A DNA stretch of 64,000 nt from Xanthomonas arboricola pv. juglandis (GCF_001013475.1 NZ_JZEF01000002.1:870785-934784); one strand, 5' to 3'; counted from the first letter of the stretch, positions 34,381 through 43,741 are shown. The notes: generated by a model from the sequence alone, not told the origin. A program made the numbers and translations.

Positions 34381-34401
34381 ATGTAACATCGAAAAGTACA
34401 T
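34381..34401 (+). promoter_or_regulatory. Inverted repeat ATGTA-N11-TACAT, candidate Rrf2 operator
   Basis: ATGTA (34381-34385) and TACAT (34397-34401) form a symmetric 21-bp site in an AT-rich patch, 27 nt upstream of the oxidoreductase start. Rrf2 regulators bind dyad sites of similar size. It would overlap or abut the promoter of the oxidoreductase gene. Confidence 0.4.
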
Positions 34402-34427
34402 AAAGCGGATTTCAACCGGGAGCGGAC

Positions 34428-35327
34428 ATGCAGCACCACGTGATCATCATTGGCGGCAGCTATGCCGGACTGTCGGCCGGGCTACAGCTGGCGCGTGCCC
34501 GGCGTACGATCCTGGTGATCGATAGCGGCCAGCGCCGCAATCGCTTTGCCACCACCTCGCACGGGTTTCTCAGCCGCGACGGTGCATCACCTGCGCAGAT
34601 TGCCGAGACCGGACGTGCGCAGCTGCTGGCCTATCCGAGCGTGCAATGGGCCGACGGCCAGGTGACACGGCTACGCGGCGAGGCGGAAGCCTTCGAGGTG
34701 ACGCTGGCCGATGGCTCCACGCATACCGCGCGTCGCGTTGTTTTGGCGATGGGGGTGGTCGATCGTCTGCCGGCGCTGGCCGGCCTGGCGCAGCGCTGGG
34801 GAACGCAGGTGTTCGTCTGCCCGTACTGTCACGGCTATGAGCTGGGCCAGGGGCGCATCGGCGTGCTCGCCACCTCCGCCTTTGCGGTGCATCAGGCGGC
34901 CATGCTGCCGGACTGGGGTGCAACACAGCTGTTCTTGAACGACGCGGTGGTGCTGGAAGAGGCACAGCACGCGCACTTGCAGGCACGTGGCGTGCACGTG
35001 GTGGGCGGCGCAGTGGCGGCGCTGCAAGGCGACGGCGACGTGCTGGAGCTGGTGTTACGGGATGGACAGGTCTGTGCGCTGGATGGCTTGTTCATCACCA
35101 CCCAGACCGAACTCAGTGCCTTGGCCGCATCGCTGGGATGCAGCACCAGCGATGGGCCGCTGGGCCGTCATATCGCGGTGGATGCCATGCAGGCCACTTC
35201 AGTGCCGGGTATCGCTGCCTGCGGTGATGTGGCCAACCCGGCGGCATCGATCGCCTTTGCGGTTGCCAGCGGCGCAATGGCCGGCGTGGCAACGCATCGC
35301 TCGTTGATGTTCGGTCTGAGCAACTGA
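34428..35327 (+). CDS. FAD-dependent oxidoreductase of the thioredoxin-reductase type
   Basis: The 299-residue protein starts at 34428. The FAD-binding motif IIGGSYAGLSAGLQLARA is at the N-terminus, and a redox motif CPYC (Cys131, Cys134) lies in VFVCPYCHGYELG, as in thioredoxin reductase. The C-terminal FAD block is PGIAACGDVANPAASIAFAVASG. The central NADPH motif is weak (GRIGVLATSAFAV), so the electron donor is not certain. Members of this group are often paired with Rrf2 or thioredoxin-like genes, as here. Confidence 0.85.
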   Translation: MQHHVIIIGGSYAGLSAGLQLARARRTILVIDSGQRRNRFATTSHGFLSRDGASPAQIAETGRAQLLAYPSVQWADGQVTRLRGEAEAFEVTLADGSTHTARRVVLAMGVVDRLPALAGLAQRWGTQVFVCPYCHGYELGQGRIGVLATSAFAVHQAAMLPDWGATQLFLNDAVVLEEAQHAHLQARGVHVVGGAVAALQGDGDVLELVLRDGQVCALDGLFITTQTELSALAASLGCSTSDGPLGRHIAVDAMQATSVPGIAACGDVANPAASIAFAVASGAMAGVATHRSLMFGLSN

Positions 35328-35392
35328 GCGGCGTGTTGCGATCAACCCATGCAGACCATGCCGGCCTGCAGGGGAGATCGTGGCTGCGCTGC

Positions 35393-35938
35393 TTACTGGC
35401 TGACTTCCTGCATCGCAATCTTGTGCTGCTTGGAATACGCGCGCTGCGCGGTATTCAGCGCTTCCATATCGGTGTTGAGCTGGGCGGACACGGTTTCCAG
35501 ATCCTTGGCCAACGGCGCCAGCTCGGCGTTGCCGTAGCCGTTGGGCAGGGCCGCCACGCGTTCGAGCGCGGCCATCATCGCGTCGGCACGCTTGAGGTAG
35601 GCCGACAGCTTGCCGTCCAGGTCCTTGGCGTTGTCGGGCACGCCCGAGGCCACGGCGGTATTGGCCTGCGCGTTGGCGGCCAGTGCCTTGCGCTGGCTGC
35701 CCAGTGCGGTCTTGTAGCTGTCCAGCGGCTTGTGCGCGACGGCATCGGCCACCAGGCTCTGCCCGCGATCGCCCGACACCCACGGGTCGATGATGGTGAC
35801 CGCGCCATTCCAGACCGAGATGTTGTGTAGCAGGTAGTCGCTGGAGGAGAGCTTGGAGGCGCCGGTGGTGGTACCGCCACCGCAGGAAGCCAGCAGCAGA
35901 CTGAGAGAGACAAGCAGGAAGGTGGTGAACGTCTTCAA
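35393..35938 (-). CDS. Helical lipoprotein, DUF3829-like
   Basis: The 181-residue protein is read from TTG at 35938, which gives the signal KTFTTFLLVSLSLLLASC with lipobox LASC. The mature part is almost entirely helical and polar (LGSQRKALAANAQ, YLKRADAMMAALERVAAL, LETVSAQLNTDMEALNTAQRAY), resembling DUF3829/YiiG-like lipoproteins. No catalytic residues stand out. A spacer or sensor role in the periplasm is possible. The AAGGATC 12 nt upstream supports the TTG start. Confidence 0.7.
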   Translation of the reverse strand: MKTFTTFLLVSLSLLLASCGGGTTTGASKLSSSDYLLHNISVWNGAVTIIDPWVSGDRGQSLVADAVAHKPLDSYKTALGSQRKALAANAQANTAVASGVPDNAKDLDGKLSAYLKRADAMMAALERVAALPNGYGNAELAPLAKDLETVSAQLNTDMEALNTAQRAYSKQHKIAMQEVSQ

Positions 35939-36246
35939 AGCGAAAGATCCTTGGTACGAGGCCGTTGTCGCCACTGCATGGCGAAGACGGCAAAAACCCC
36001 AAGGAAGCGCCCGGACAATCCATGTTGCATTGTTGCTGGCCATCTTCCCTGAGACGAATGCAGCGTGGAGCATTCCATTCACTCTGAGCGAGTGCGCTGC
36101 GCCATCAGTATAACGGCCGCGCGCAGCCGGCAGGTGCGTGTCATGCGCTCGTTGCGCGACCACCAGGTGCTGCATGCGTGCGATGGATGGCCTCGGCCGG
36201 TTGCGCTGCGCGTACACTGCGCCGCCACCATCGAACCGATGCCTGC

Positions 36247-36570
36247 GTGAAAAAAAAGCGGCCCAAATCACCGCCACCTGCGCCAGCTCCCGCAGCATCC
36301 CGGATCCACGAATGGATCATCGGCGGTGGAGCCGTTGTCGTGGCGATCGCCTGTTGCATGCGGCTGTGGCTGGTGCTGGAGGCGATCGTCACGGGGCGCT
36401 ATATCAGCGTCATCCGCGGCCGGCCGACCAGGATCTTCTACGCGGATGCAGACCCGCAGCGGTTCTGGATCGCCGTCTGCTGGGATGCGTTGCTGACCAG
36501 TGTGCCGTTGGCGATCATCGCCTGGTTCACCTACGTTGCCTGGACGACGTACCGACGCGGCAGGCGATGA
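36247..36570 (+). CDS. Small membrane protein, 107 aa
   Basis: The start is GTG at 36247 followed by a lysine run (KKKRPK). Two hydrophobic segments are seen (EWIIGGGAVVVAIACCMRLWLVLEA and LLTSVPLAIIAWFTYVAW) around a polar loop (GRPTRIFYADADPQRFWIAV). No domain was recognised. The gene stands alone between two minus-strand genes. Confidence 0.6.
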   Translation: MKKKRPKSPPPAPAPAASRIHEWIIGGGAVVVAIACCMRLWLVLEAIVTGRYISVIRGRPTRIFYADADPQRFWIAVCWDALLTSVPLAIIAWFTYVAWTTYRRGRR

Positions 36571-36741
36571 CCTGCGCGGTGGTTGCACAGCATGCGCAAC
36601 TGCGGTGCCGCACTGTCGACGACGACGCGGCTGCGCAGGCGTGCGGCAAGCCGCTGTTTGGTACACGGTGTTGATCAGCCGTCGGGTCACAGGGCCGTGG
36701 CGACCGTTTGCGCCGATCGATGCCTGCGCATCATGCGGCCA

Positions 36742-37296
36742 TCAGGGCTGTGTCTGCTTTTGCTTTTGCTTGCGTGATGGCGGCTGCGTCTCGCGCTTGG
36801 GCCAGGTGTCATAGCTGTAGACGAACTGCTTCTGATCGCCTCCCATGGTCGGGTCGCAGTGCCAGGAACTGGCGACGCTGCCGGGTTCCAGCACGCCATC
36901 GACTTCGCGCACGGCCTGCGCTTCGAACGCGCAGATCGCCCCGTACAGCTTGATATCCCAGTCCGGCGCAGAGGTGGGGTGGGCGTGTTGCACCAGCACG
37001 ATGTCGCTGCCGTGGAAATGGTGCACCTGGGCGCCGTGTTGGCGATTGGTGCTGAAGTAGCACGGTGCGCCGATGCCTAGCGGGAGCACTTCGTCATCGC
37101 GCAGGATTGCGCACTTGCCGGCGTGTTCGCCCAGGCGAATCGTACGCCCGGCAAGGACCGCGGTGGTCACCGGATGGCGGGTGGTGACTTCGGACATGGG
37201 CTGCGGCGGCGACGACGTCTGCGGCGCGGTCTGCGCGTGTGCGCCGGTCATCACCAACAGCGCGGCGAGCAACCAGGTCGGAAAGCGGATGCGCAT
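36742..37296 (-). CDS. Secreted hypothetical protein, 184 aa
   Basis: It has a signal peptide (MRIRFPTWLLAALLVMTGAHA) and a mature part with four cysteines (GKCAIL, APCYFST, AICAFEA, WHCDP) that could form two disulphides in the periplasm, then a low-complexity C-terminus (KQKQKQTQP). A histidine-rich stretch (QVHHFHGSDIVLVQHAH) might bind metal. No family was recognised. Confidence 0.65.
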   Translation of the reverse strand: MRIRFPTWLLAALLVMTGAHAQTAPQTSSPPQPMSEVTTRHPVTTAVLAGRTIRLGEHAGKCAILRDDEVLPLGIGAPCYFSTNRQHGAQVHHFHGSDIVLVQHAHPTSAPDWDIKLYGAICAFEAQAVREVDGVLEPGSVASSWHCDPTMGGDQKQFVYSYDTWPKRETQPPSRKQKQKQTQP

Positions 37297-37502
37297 GCAA
37301 CGTCCTTGTCGTGGGCGCTGCAGTATCGCAGATCCGTTTGCTGGTCAGGCGTGGCTGGCACACCGGCTGCACTCCAGGCAGACGGAGGCGGCCAGTGCCC
37401 GGGTCGGCATCTGTCTGCTGCATTGCGGCTTGGCGTGCAGCGCCGACCTGCAGCTGGCCGCGACCGATCTGCGCATTTTCAGTTGCCGCAAAAATCCCGC
37501 AA

Positions 37503-38354
37503 TCAGCGCCGCGCCGGCAGCGTCGCCAGCACACCATCCAGCGCCAGTTGCGTGCTGAAGCCGGCCTTGCTCAGGCGTTTGCTCACTTCGTTGGGCACAT
37601 CGCGCCCGCTGGTGAGCCGGTTGGGCGCGCCGGTGTAATGGAACAGGCGGCCGCCACGACGCAACACCCGCGCCAGCTGGTCATAGAACAGCTGCGAATA
37701 CAGCTCGCCGGCAATGCCGAAGCGCGGCGGGTCGTGCAGGATGGCATCGACCGAATCGTCTGCCAGCGTGGTGATGTGCTGCGAGATATCGGCGTGGGTC
37801 AGCTGCAGGCGTCCGCCGTAGGCGGCATCGTCCGGGTCCGGCGACCAGGGATTGAGCGTGCGCAACCACAGTACGTCGGCATTCTTTTCGAACGAGTGCA
37901 GCTGCGCCACCCCGGCCTCCAGGCAGCAGGCGGCGAAGTAGCCCAGCCCGCCGCAGGTATCCAGCACGATCTTGCCGCGCGGGTCGACCAGCGCCACCTT
38001 GCGGCGCGCATCGTCGAACGGCGACAGCTGCGCCGACGGCAGCATCTTGATGCCATCGATCTCGAAGGTGGGCGCACCCCATTCGGTGGGAACGAGCTTG
38101 ATCAGCGCACCGCTGAAACGCGAGATCGGGGCGAAATCATCACCGTCCCAGAAGTACAGCGTGCGCTCCTTGAACTTGCCCGGATACGGGTAGCCCCTGC
38201 CGCGCCACTGCCAGGTCTGCGCATCCATCTGCGCGGTGCCGGTACTGCGGCCCAGGTCCAGCGAGCCGGTCCATTGGGTCAGACCACTGCCGCGCGCGGC
38301 AAGCAGCGCCTGGGCATCGGAGGAAATGAGTAATGGGCCGGAGTAGTGGGGCAC
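37503..38354 (-). CDS. Class I SAM-dependent methyltransferase
   Basis: The 283-residue protein has the SAM-binding motif IVLDTCGGLGYFAACCLEAG (motif I), an acidic strand 2 end (HSFEKN) and the motif IV-like AILHDPPRFGIAG, with the DPPR block typical of N6-adenine or similar N-methyltransferases. The N-terminal third (residues 1-115) is a separate domain with LGRSTGTAQMDAQTWQW. This may be a nucleic-acid or small-molecule methyltransferase; the substrate is not clear. Confidence 0.8.
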   Translation of the reverse strand: MPHYSGPLLISSDAQALLAARGSGLTQWTGSLDLGRSTGTAQMDAQTWQWRGRGYPYPGKFKERTLYFWDGDDFAPISRFSGALIKLVPTEWGAPTFEIDGIKMLPSAQLSPFDDARRKVALVDPRGKIVLDTCGGLGYFAACCLEAGVAQLHSFEKNADVLWLRTLNPWSPDPDDAAYGGRLQLTHADISQHITTLADDSVDAILHDPPRFGIAGELYSQLFYDQLARVLRRGGRLFHYTGAPNRLTSGRDVPNEVSKRLSKAGFSTQLALDGVLATLPARR

Positions 38355-38655
38355 GAGTCGCTGGTCTGGTGGGCGCGCGTCACGCGCGCTGCTGGTGCGA
38401 GGGATGGACTGGCATCGTAACCGACCCCATCACGCATGCGCATCCAGCGCAGCGTCGGCATGATGGCGCGGCGGCGCAGCGGCGCTTATCTGCAGCGACA
38501 CGAGCCGCCGGGTCGTCTGCGACGGTGACGGTGCGATACATGAGCCGTCGTACCCGGATGCGTGCGCCGATTCCTCTGACGCACGCCGCACCGCATACTG
38601 CGCACTGCCCCCGTCGACATGTTGTCCGATTGGCGCCAACCGTGGAGGATCGGCA

Positions 38656-39531
38656 ATGCTGAAGGGTGTGTTGTTGGGGTTTGCCTGTTATGCGGCCTAT
38701 TCGATCAGCGATGCGTTCGTGAAGCTGCTGGAAGGCACGCTGCCGGTCTACGAAGTGCTGTTTCTCGGTGCACTGCTGATGCTGGTGGCCGTGCCATTTT
38801 TGAAGAAGCCGGACGACCGGTTGCGCGAACTGGTGATGGCCAAGCAACCCAGCCTGTGGCTGTTGCGTGCGCTCACCGGTGCCATCGGCAACCTGACCTC
38901 GGTGATTGCGTTCACCACCTTGCCGATGGCCGAGGCGTTTGCGCTGATCTTCCTGATGCCGATCTTCGTCACCGTGCTGTCGGTGGTGTTCCTCAAGGAA
39001 GAAGTGCACTGGCGGCGCTGGTCGGCGGTGATCGTCGGCTTTATCGGCGTGTTGATCGTGCTGCGCCCGGGCTTTCGCCATCTCACCCACGGGCATGTGG
39101 CCGCGATCGTGTGTGGCCTGGTCGGTGCGATCTCGGTCATCACGCTGCGCATGGCCGGGCATAGCGAAAAACGCCTGACCTTGTACGGCGCCGGGGTGAT
39201 CGGCCCGTTGGTGATGGGCGGGATCATGATGTTGCCGACCTTTGTCTGGCCCACGCTGTATCAGTGGGGGCTGTTGGCCGGCTACGGCCTGCTTGCCGGC
39301 CTGGCGGCGATCTGCCTGATGTACGCCACGCGCATGGCGCCGGTGAGCGTGGTTGCGCCCACCCAATACAGCCAGATGCTGTGGGCGATCGCCTTCGGCT
39401 ACCTGCTGTTCCACGACCACCTGGACTGGCCGATGGCGGTCGGCATCGCACTGATTCTGGGCGCGGGCCTGTTCACGCTGATCCGCGAGGAGCAGGTGTC
39501 GCGGTGGTGGCGGCGGACCAAGATTGTTTGA
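38656..39531 (+). CDS. DMT-superfamily transporter (EamA)
   Basis: The 291-residue protein starts at 38656 after GGAGG. It has ten hydrophobic segments in two EamA repeats (from LLGFACYAAYSISDAFVKLLEG and from VAAIVCGLVGAISVITLRMAG), and conserved EamA features such as a polar helix with a charged residue (VVFLKEEVHWRRWSAVIVGFIG). It probably exports a metabolite or amino acid; no substrate can be read from sequence. Confidence 0.9.
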   Translation: MLKGVLLGFACYAAYSISDAFVKLLEGTLPVYEVLFLGALLMLVAVPFLKKPDDRLRELVMAKQPSLWLLRALTGAIGNLTSVIAFTTLPMAEAFALIFLMPIFVTVLSVVFLKEEVHWRRWSAVIVGFIGVLIVLRPGFRHLTHGHVAAIVCGLVGAISVITLRMAGHSEKRLTLYGAGVIGPLVMGGIMMLPTFVWPTLYQWGLLAGYGLLAGLAAICLMYATRMAPVSVVAPTQYSQMLWAIAFGYLLFHDHLDWPMAVGIALILGAGLFTLIREEQVSRWWRRTKIV

Positions 39532-39549
39532 GGGCGGCGCTGTGCGCCG

Positions 39550-39667
39550 CGGGAATGGAGAGTCGGGAATGGGGAATCGGAACGGCGGTGCTTCGAACTG
39601 CCGCGCTGCGCTCGATGCTATTACGATTTCCGATTTCCGATTTCCGATTCCCGATTCCCGATTCCCG
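39550..39667. repeat. GATTCCC heptamer array with an inverted counterpart
   Basis: Six heptamers (CGATTTC three times, then CGATTCC three times) occupy 39624-39665. The opposite orientation (GGGAATGG, GTCGGGAATGGGGAATCGG) lies at 39550-39580. The two arms can pair over the intervening 45 nt. The element sits between the convergent DMT transporter and solute-binding protein genes and abuts the stop codon of the latter. Such strings are common between genes in Xanthomonas. Confidence 0.8.
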
Positions 39668-40459
39668 CTACGGCGCAGTGGATTCCTTGCGCGGTGCGCG
39701 CCAGGTTTCAACGATGCGCGCGTACTCGCCGCTGGCCTTGCTCAGGTGCAGCCACTGGTCGACGTACGCTTTCCAGGGCTGGTCGTTGCGCGGTAGCAGG
39801 AAGGCTTTTTCGCCGTATTGCAGCGGCTGCTCCGGTGCGATTGCGCACAGGTCGGGCAGGCGTGCCTGCTGGTGGAGCGCTTCGGAGGCGTCGGTGATCA
39901 TCACGTCCGCGCGCTGCTGCAGCAGCTCCTGGAAGATGGTGGTGTTGTCGGCGAACAGGCGCAGGTGTGCGCGCGGCAATTGTTGGCGCGCGAAGGCCTC
40001 GTTGGTACCGCCGGGCGGTTCGATCACGCGCACGTCGGGTCGATTGAGTTGCGCGATGTTGCGGTAACGCGTCTGGTCGGCGCAGCGCACCAGCGGGATC
40101 TTGCCGTCCACGTCCAGCACCGTGCTGAAGCTGGCCTGGCGTTGCCGCTGCAAGGTCACCGAGATGCCGCCGACTGCAATGTCGCAACGATCGGCGAGTA
40201 GATCGGGCATCAGTTGCGGCCAGCTGGTGCGTACGAATTGCACGCGTGCACCCAGGCTGGCGCCAAGCGACTGTGCCAGCGCGATGTCGCTGCCTTCGAA
40301 TTGCCCGTTTGCGCGCAGCAACGAATAAGGACGATAGTCGCCGGTGGTGCATACGCGCAGCACGCCGGATTGCAGCACTGCATCCAGACGTGAGGCAGGC
40401 TCGGCAGCCTGCGCGCTGCCGCAGGTCAGCAGGAATGCGAGCAGAGTGCGATAACGCAT
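39668..40459 (-). CDS. Periplasmic solute-binding protein, cyclohexadienyl dehydratase-like
   Basis: The 263-residue protein starts at 40459 with a signal peptide (MRYRTLLAFLLTCGSAQA). The SBP_bac_3 fold is seen in LRVCTTGDYRPYSLLRANGQFEGSDIALA and DIAVGGISVTLQRQRQASFS, and late in EKAFLLPRNDQPWKAYVDQWL. Its closest recognisable kin are PheC-type arogenate/cyclohexadienyl dehydratases and amino-acid-binding proteins. No transporter genes lie nearby, which favours the periplasmic enzyme over a transporter subunit. Confidence 0.8.
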   Translation of the reverse strand: MRYRTLLAFLLTCGSAQAAEPASRLDAVLQSGVLRVCTTGDYRPYSLLRANGQFEGSDIALAQSLGASLGARVQFVRTSWPQLMPDLLADRCDIAVGGISVTLQRQRQASFSTVLDVDGKIPLVRCADQTRYRNIAQLNRPDVRVIEPPGGTNEAFARQQLPRAHLRLFADNTTIFQELLQQRADVMITDASEALHQQARLPDLCAIAPEQPLQYGEKAFLLPRNDQPWKAYVDQWLHLSKASGEYARIVETWRAPRKESTAP

Positions 40460-40632
40460 GGTTTGGCCTCGAAGATGAGTCGTCATGATAACGATGGACT
40501 ACACCGCTGGTTTCGGCGCGTTTTCAACAAACGCACGTCAACAGCGTGTCAGCGCGGCGATGCTCAGGCTCACGGCGCGCTAGCGTTGTGCGGCCTAGCG
40601 TTGATGCACCACTGAACGCAACGGAGTCGTCC

Positions 40633-40848
40633 ATGCATCTCAATCCACGTACTGCTCGCCCGATGACCACATTCACCACAAGCGTGGCGGGGCATGGCAC
40701 GCCCGATCCGGATACCAACGAAGAAGAAATTCCGTTGGAGGAGCAGGCGCCGCAGCAAGGCGGTTTGCGCGAGGAGGTAGGCGATCTGGAAGAGGATGAC
40801 GATCAGGCACTGCCGGGCCGTGTAGGTGGTGGGCTTGCTGGGGGCTAG
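40633..40848 (+). CDS. Small acidic protein, 71 aa
   Basis: The ATG at 40633 follows GGAG; an ATG at 40663 is an alternative. The product has a Thr/Ser-rich start (MTTFTTSVAG), an acidic run (TNEEEIPLEEQAPQQ, EEVGDLEEDDDQ) and a Gly-rich end, so it is likely disordered. No family was recognised; it may be a stress-related small protein. Confidence 0.55.
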   Translation: MHLNPRTARPMTTFTTSVAGHGTPDPDTNEEEIPLEEQAPQQGGLREEVGDLEEDDDQALPGRVGGGLAGG

Positions 40849-40910
40849 TAAGTGTTGGTTGCTGGGCTGCGTTTTGCGATTTGATTAACACGTCCGATTT
40901 GATTAACACG

Positions 40911-42013
40911 TCAGGGGAACTGCACGTTGCCCGGTTCGAAGTACACAGGCTTGTTGCCGTCTTCTGGCAGCGCGGGAATGGTATCGAGGATGGCCTTGCC
41001 ACGGATATCGGTGATGCGAATGGACAAGGGCTGGTTGCCGAGCTGCTCGCCGAGGAAGTGGTTGTAATCCATCTTTTGCAGGCTCTTCCAGCTGCTGCCT
41101 TGTTTCACCTCAAACTTGACCACCGGGTAGGCGTGGTTACGCACCTGGATCGCGGCCCACCAGCGCGAGCTGCCTTCCTTGATGCGGTATTGCACGTTGC
41201 CGGTGATGGGTGCGCGCACGATCTTCCAGCTGATCGGGATGCGCCCTTGCACCATGTCGCCGATTGCAGCAAAGGCATTCGGTGATAAGTCCAGGCCGCC
41301 GGATGCGCCGTCCGGATACAGGTCGGTGACATAGACGACGGTCTTGCCCTTGGGGCCGGTCACTTCCAGATACGCGCCGGCAAGTGCGGCCTTGACCCCA
41401 CCGAAGTTCATCTGGGTCGGGTTGAGTGCGGTGATGAACGCGTTGCTGGGAATCGGATCCAGCAGGACCGCACCGCCGGAATAGCCGGAGCCGGTGTAGG
41501 TCGCTGTGCCGCTGAAGGTGCTGTTCCAGGTGGTCGCCTTGCTCGCGTTGGCGGTGCTCGCGCTTTTTGCGGATGCGCTGGCAGATGTAGCTGTCGCCCA
41601 TCCCCACGCTTGATGCAGGATCTGCAGCTTGTCGCTGCGCGGGCTGCCATCGCTGGCGAGCAGGCCGCCATTGTTGGCATTGCCTACTTCCCAGCTGCCC
41701 AGAAAGGCACTGCGCATGCCGGTGCTTGCCAGATAGCCGCTCAATGCCTGTTGCCATGCGGGGTCGCGCGGGTCGCCATCGCCCAGGGCGCCGCGCGTGA
41801 GGCGATGCGATTCCAGTCGGCATCTGCGCTGTTTCCGGCCCAGGTGGCATTGCGGTAACCGCTGCTGCCCAAGTCGATGCCGATCACGCCGGCGTTCTTG
41901 GCGTAGCGGGTAGCGAAGGTGCTCAAGCCGGCTGTCCAGGCTTGCTGCTGCGTGCCCAACTGCGGTGAGAAGTTGTCACAACCGCCATCGGCGAATGCGA
42001 GCAGGGCTTGCAT
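40911..42013 (-). pseudogene. Broken GH5 cellulase-expansin fusion gene
   Basis: The downstream half encodes a bacterial expansin-like module (ATYTGSGYSGGAVLLDPIP, then IPISWKIVRAPITGNVQYR, ending VYFEPGNVQFP) that follows a Ser/Ala linker. The upstream half is the end of a cellulase catalytic domain (GVIGIDLGSSGYRNATWAG and GMRSAFLGSWEVGNANNGG). The two frames do not join: near 41790 one base is missing, so the reading DWNRIASRAA shifts before the expected LGDGDPRDPAW. The catalytic domain also lacks its N-terminal part. The enzyme would have loosened and cut plant cellulose; it should be inactive. Confidence 0.8.
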
Positions 42014-42215
42014 GCCGCTGCCAGGGCGCAGCCTAAGCTGCATGGTGCAACACGGTGCGCGCAACCCGCACTGTGCGCACCGCAGCATGGCGCTGTCCGC
42101 TCGGCATGCGCAGGCGTATTTGCCGGCCTACCCGGCGTTGGTGTTCAAACCGCTGGTGCGCGCTGCCGCGATCTCGTATTTTTGATGGCTTGTTCACTTG
42201 CCGGTGCCGTGCCCC

Positions 42216-43592
42216 ATGTCCGATCCGTCCGCGCCCGATCATCTGCAACGCAGTCTCTCCAATCGCCACCTGCAGCTGATCGCCATCGGTGGCGCGATCG
42301 GCACCGGGCTGTTCATGGGTTCGGGCAAGACCATCAGCCTGGCTGGCCCGTCGATCCTGTTCGTCTATCTGATCATCGGGGCGATGCTGTTCTTCGTGAT
42401 GCGCGCGATGGGCGAGCTGCTGCTGTCCAACCTGGAGTACAAGTCGTTCATCGACTTCTCCACCGATCTGCTCGGGCCGTGGGCCGGGTTCTTCTGCGGC
42501 TGGACGTACTGGTTTTGCTGGATCATCACCGCCATCGCCGATGTCATCGCGATTGCGGCGTATGCGCAGTTCTGGTTTCCGGGATTGGCGCCGTGGATTC
42601 CGGCCATCGCGTGCGTGTTGTTGTTGCTGAGCTTGAACCTGGTGACGGTCAGATTGTTCGGCGAGATGGAGTTCTGGTTCGCGTTGATCAAGATCGTCGC
42701 CATCGCTGCGTTGATCATCACTGGCGCCGGGCTGGTGGCGTGGGGCTTCCGCTCGCCCTCGGGCAATGTGGCCTCGCTGTCGAACCTGTGGAACGACGGT
42801 GGCATGTTCCCGATGGGCATTGGCGGGTTCTTCGCCGGTTTTCAGATCGCGGTGTTCGCCTTCGTCGGCATCGAGCTGGTCGGCACCACTGCGGCGGAAA
42901 CTGCAGACCCGCGCCGCAACCTGCCCAAGGCGATCAACTCGATCCCGGTACGTATCCTGATTTTCTACGTGCTGGCGCTGATCGCGATCATGGCGGTGAC
43001 GCCGTGGCGGCAGGTGGTGGCCGACAAGAGCCCGTTCGTGGAGTTGTTCGTGCTGGCCGGCGTGCCGGCGGCGGCCAGCCTGATCAACTTCGTGGTGCTG
43101 ACCTCGGCCACCTCCTCGGCCAATAGCGGCATCTTCTCCACCAGCCGCATGCTCTACGGCCTAGCCGAGGAGCAGCATGCGCCCAAGGGCTTCGCCAAGC
43201 TCTCGCGCGCAGCGGTGCCGGCGCGTGGGCTGCTGTTCTCCTGCGTATGCCTGTTGCTGGGCGCGATGCTGGTGTATCTGATCCCCAACCTGGTCACTGC
43301 GTTCACGCTGGTCACCACGTTGTCGGCGGTGCTTTTCATGTTAGTGTGGTCGCTGATCCTGTGCGCCTATATCGCGTATCGGCGCAAGCGCCCGGAGCAG
43401 CACGCGGCCTCGGCATTCAAGATGCCCGGTGGCGTGTTGATGTGCTACGTGTGCCTGGCGTTCTTCGCCTTCGTCATCGTGCTGCTGACCTTGCAGGCCG
43501 ACACGCGCCAGGCTTTGCTGGCCAGTCCGGTGTGGTTCCTGCTGCTGGCGATTGGCTACGGAATCAAGCGGCTATCGGAGCCAAAGCACTGA
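42216..43592 (+). CDS. cycA: D-serine/D-alanine/glycine permease
   Basis: The APC-superfamily permease of 458 residues from the ATG at 42216 has about twelve membrane helices. The N-terminal block IAIGGAIGTGLFMGSGKTIS and the segments MRAMGELLLSNLEYKSF and DLLGPWAGFFCGWTYWFCW closely match CycA of enterics. It imports D-alanine, D-serine, glycine and cycloserine by proton symport. A 32-bp palindrome lies 57 nt downstream. Confidence 0.93.
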   Translation: MSDPSAPDHLQRSLSNRHLQLIAIGGAIGTGLFMGSGKTISLAGPSILFVYLIIGAMLFFVMRAMGELLLSNLEYKSFIDFSTDLLGPWAGFFCGWTYWFCWIITAIADVIAIAAYAQFWFPGLAPWIPAIACVLLLLSLNLVTVRLFGEMEFWFALIKIVAIAALIITGAGLVAWGFRSPSGNVASLSNLWNDGGMFPMGIGGFFAGFQIAVFAFVGIELVGTTAAETADPRRNLPKAINSIPVRILIFYVLALIAIMAVTPWRQVVADKSPFVELFVLAGVPAAASLINFVVLTSATSSANSGIFSTSRMLYGLAEEQHAPKGFAKLSRAAVPARGLLFSCVCLLLGAMLVYLIPNLVTAFTLVTTLSAVLFMLVWSLILCAYIAYRRKRPEQHAASAFKMPGGVLMCYVCLAFFAFVIVLLTLQADTRQALLASPVWFLLLAIGYGIKRLSEPKH

Positions 43593-43648
43593 TCTGCAGG
43601 TCTGCCTGGCAGCAGTGCGATATGAGGTACGGCGGTTGCCGCATGTTT

Positions 43649-43680
43649 GCACTAGGCGTCATTCGAATGACGCCTAGTGC
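43649..43680. terminator. Perfect 32-bp palindrome between convergent genes
   Basis: GCACTAGGCGTCATTC is followed at once by its exact reverse complement. It lies between the convergent cycA and effector-candidate genes. No T-run follows on either side, so it may be a bidirectional hairpin that ends or stabilises both mRNAs, or a binding site. Confidence 0.6.
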
Positions 43681-43741
43681 GCATGCAGCACTGGCCATCT
43701 TCCCGGGACGATCACGGTTTGCTCATGCGCGCGGGTATCGC

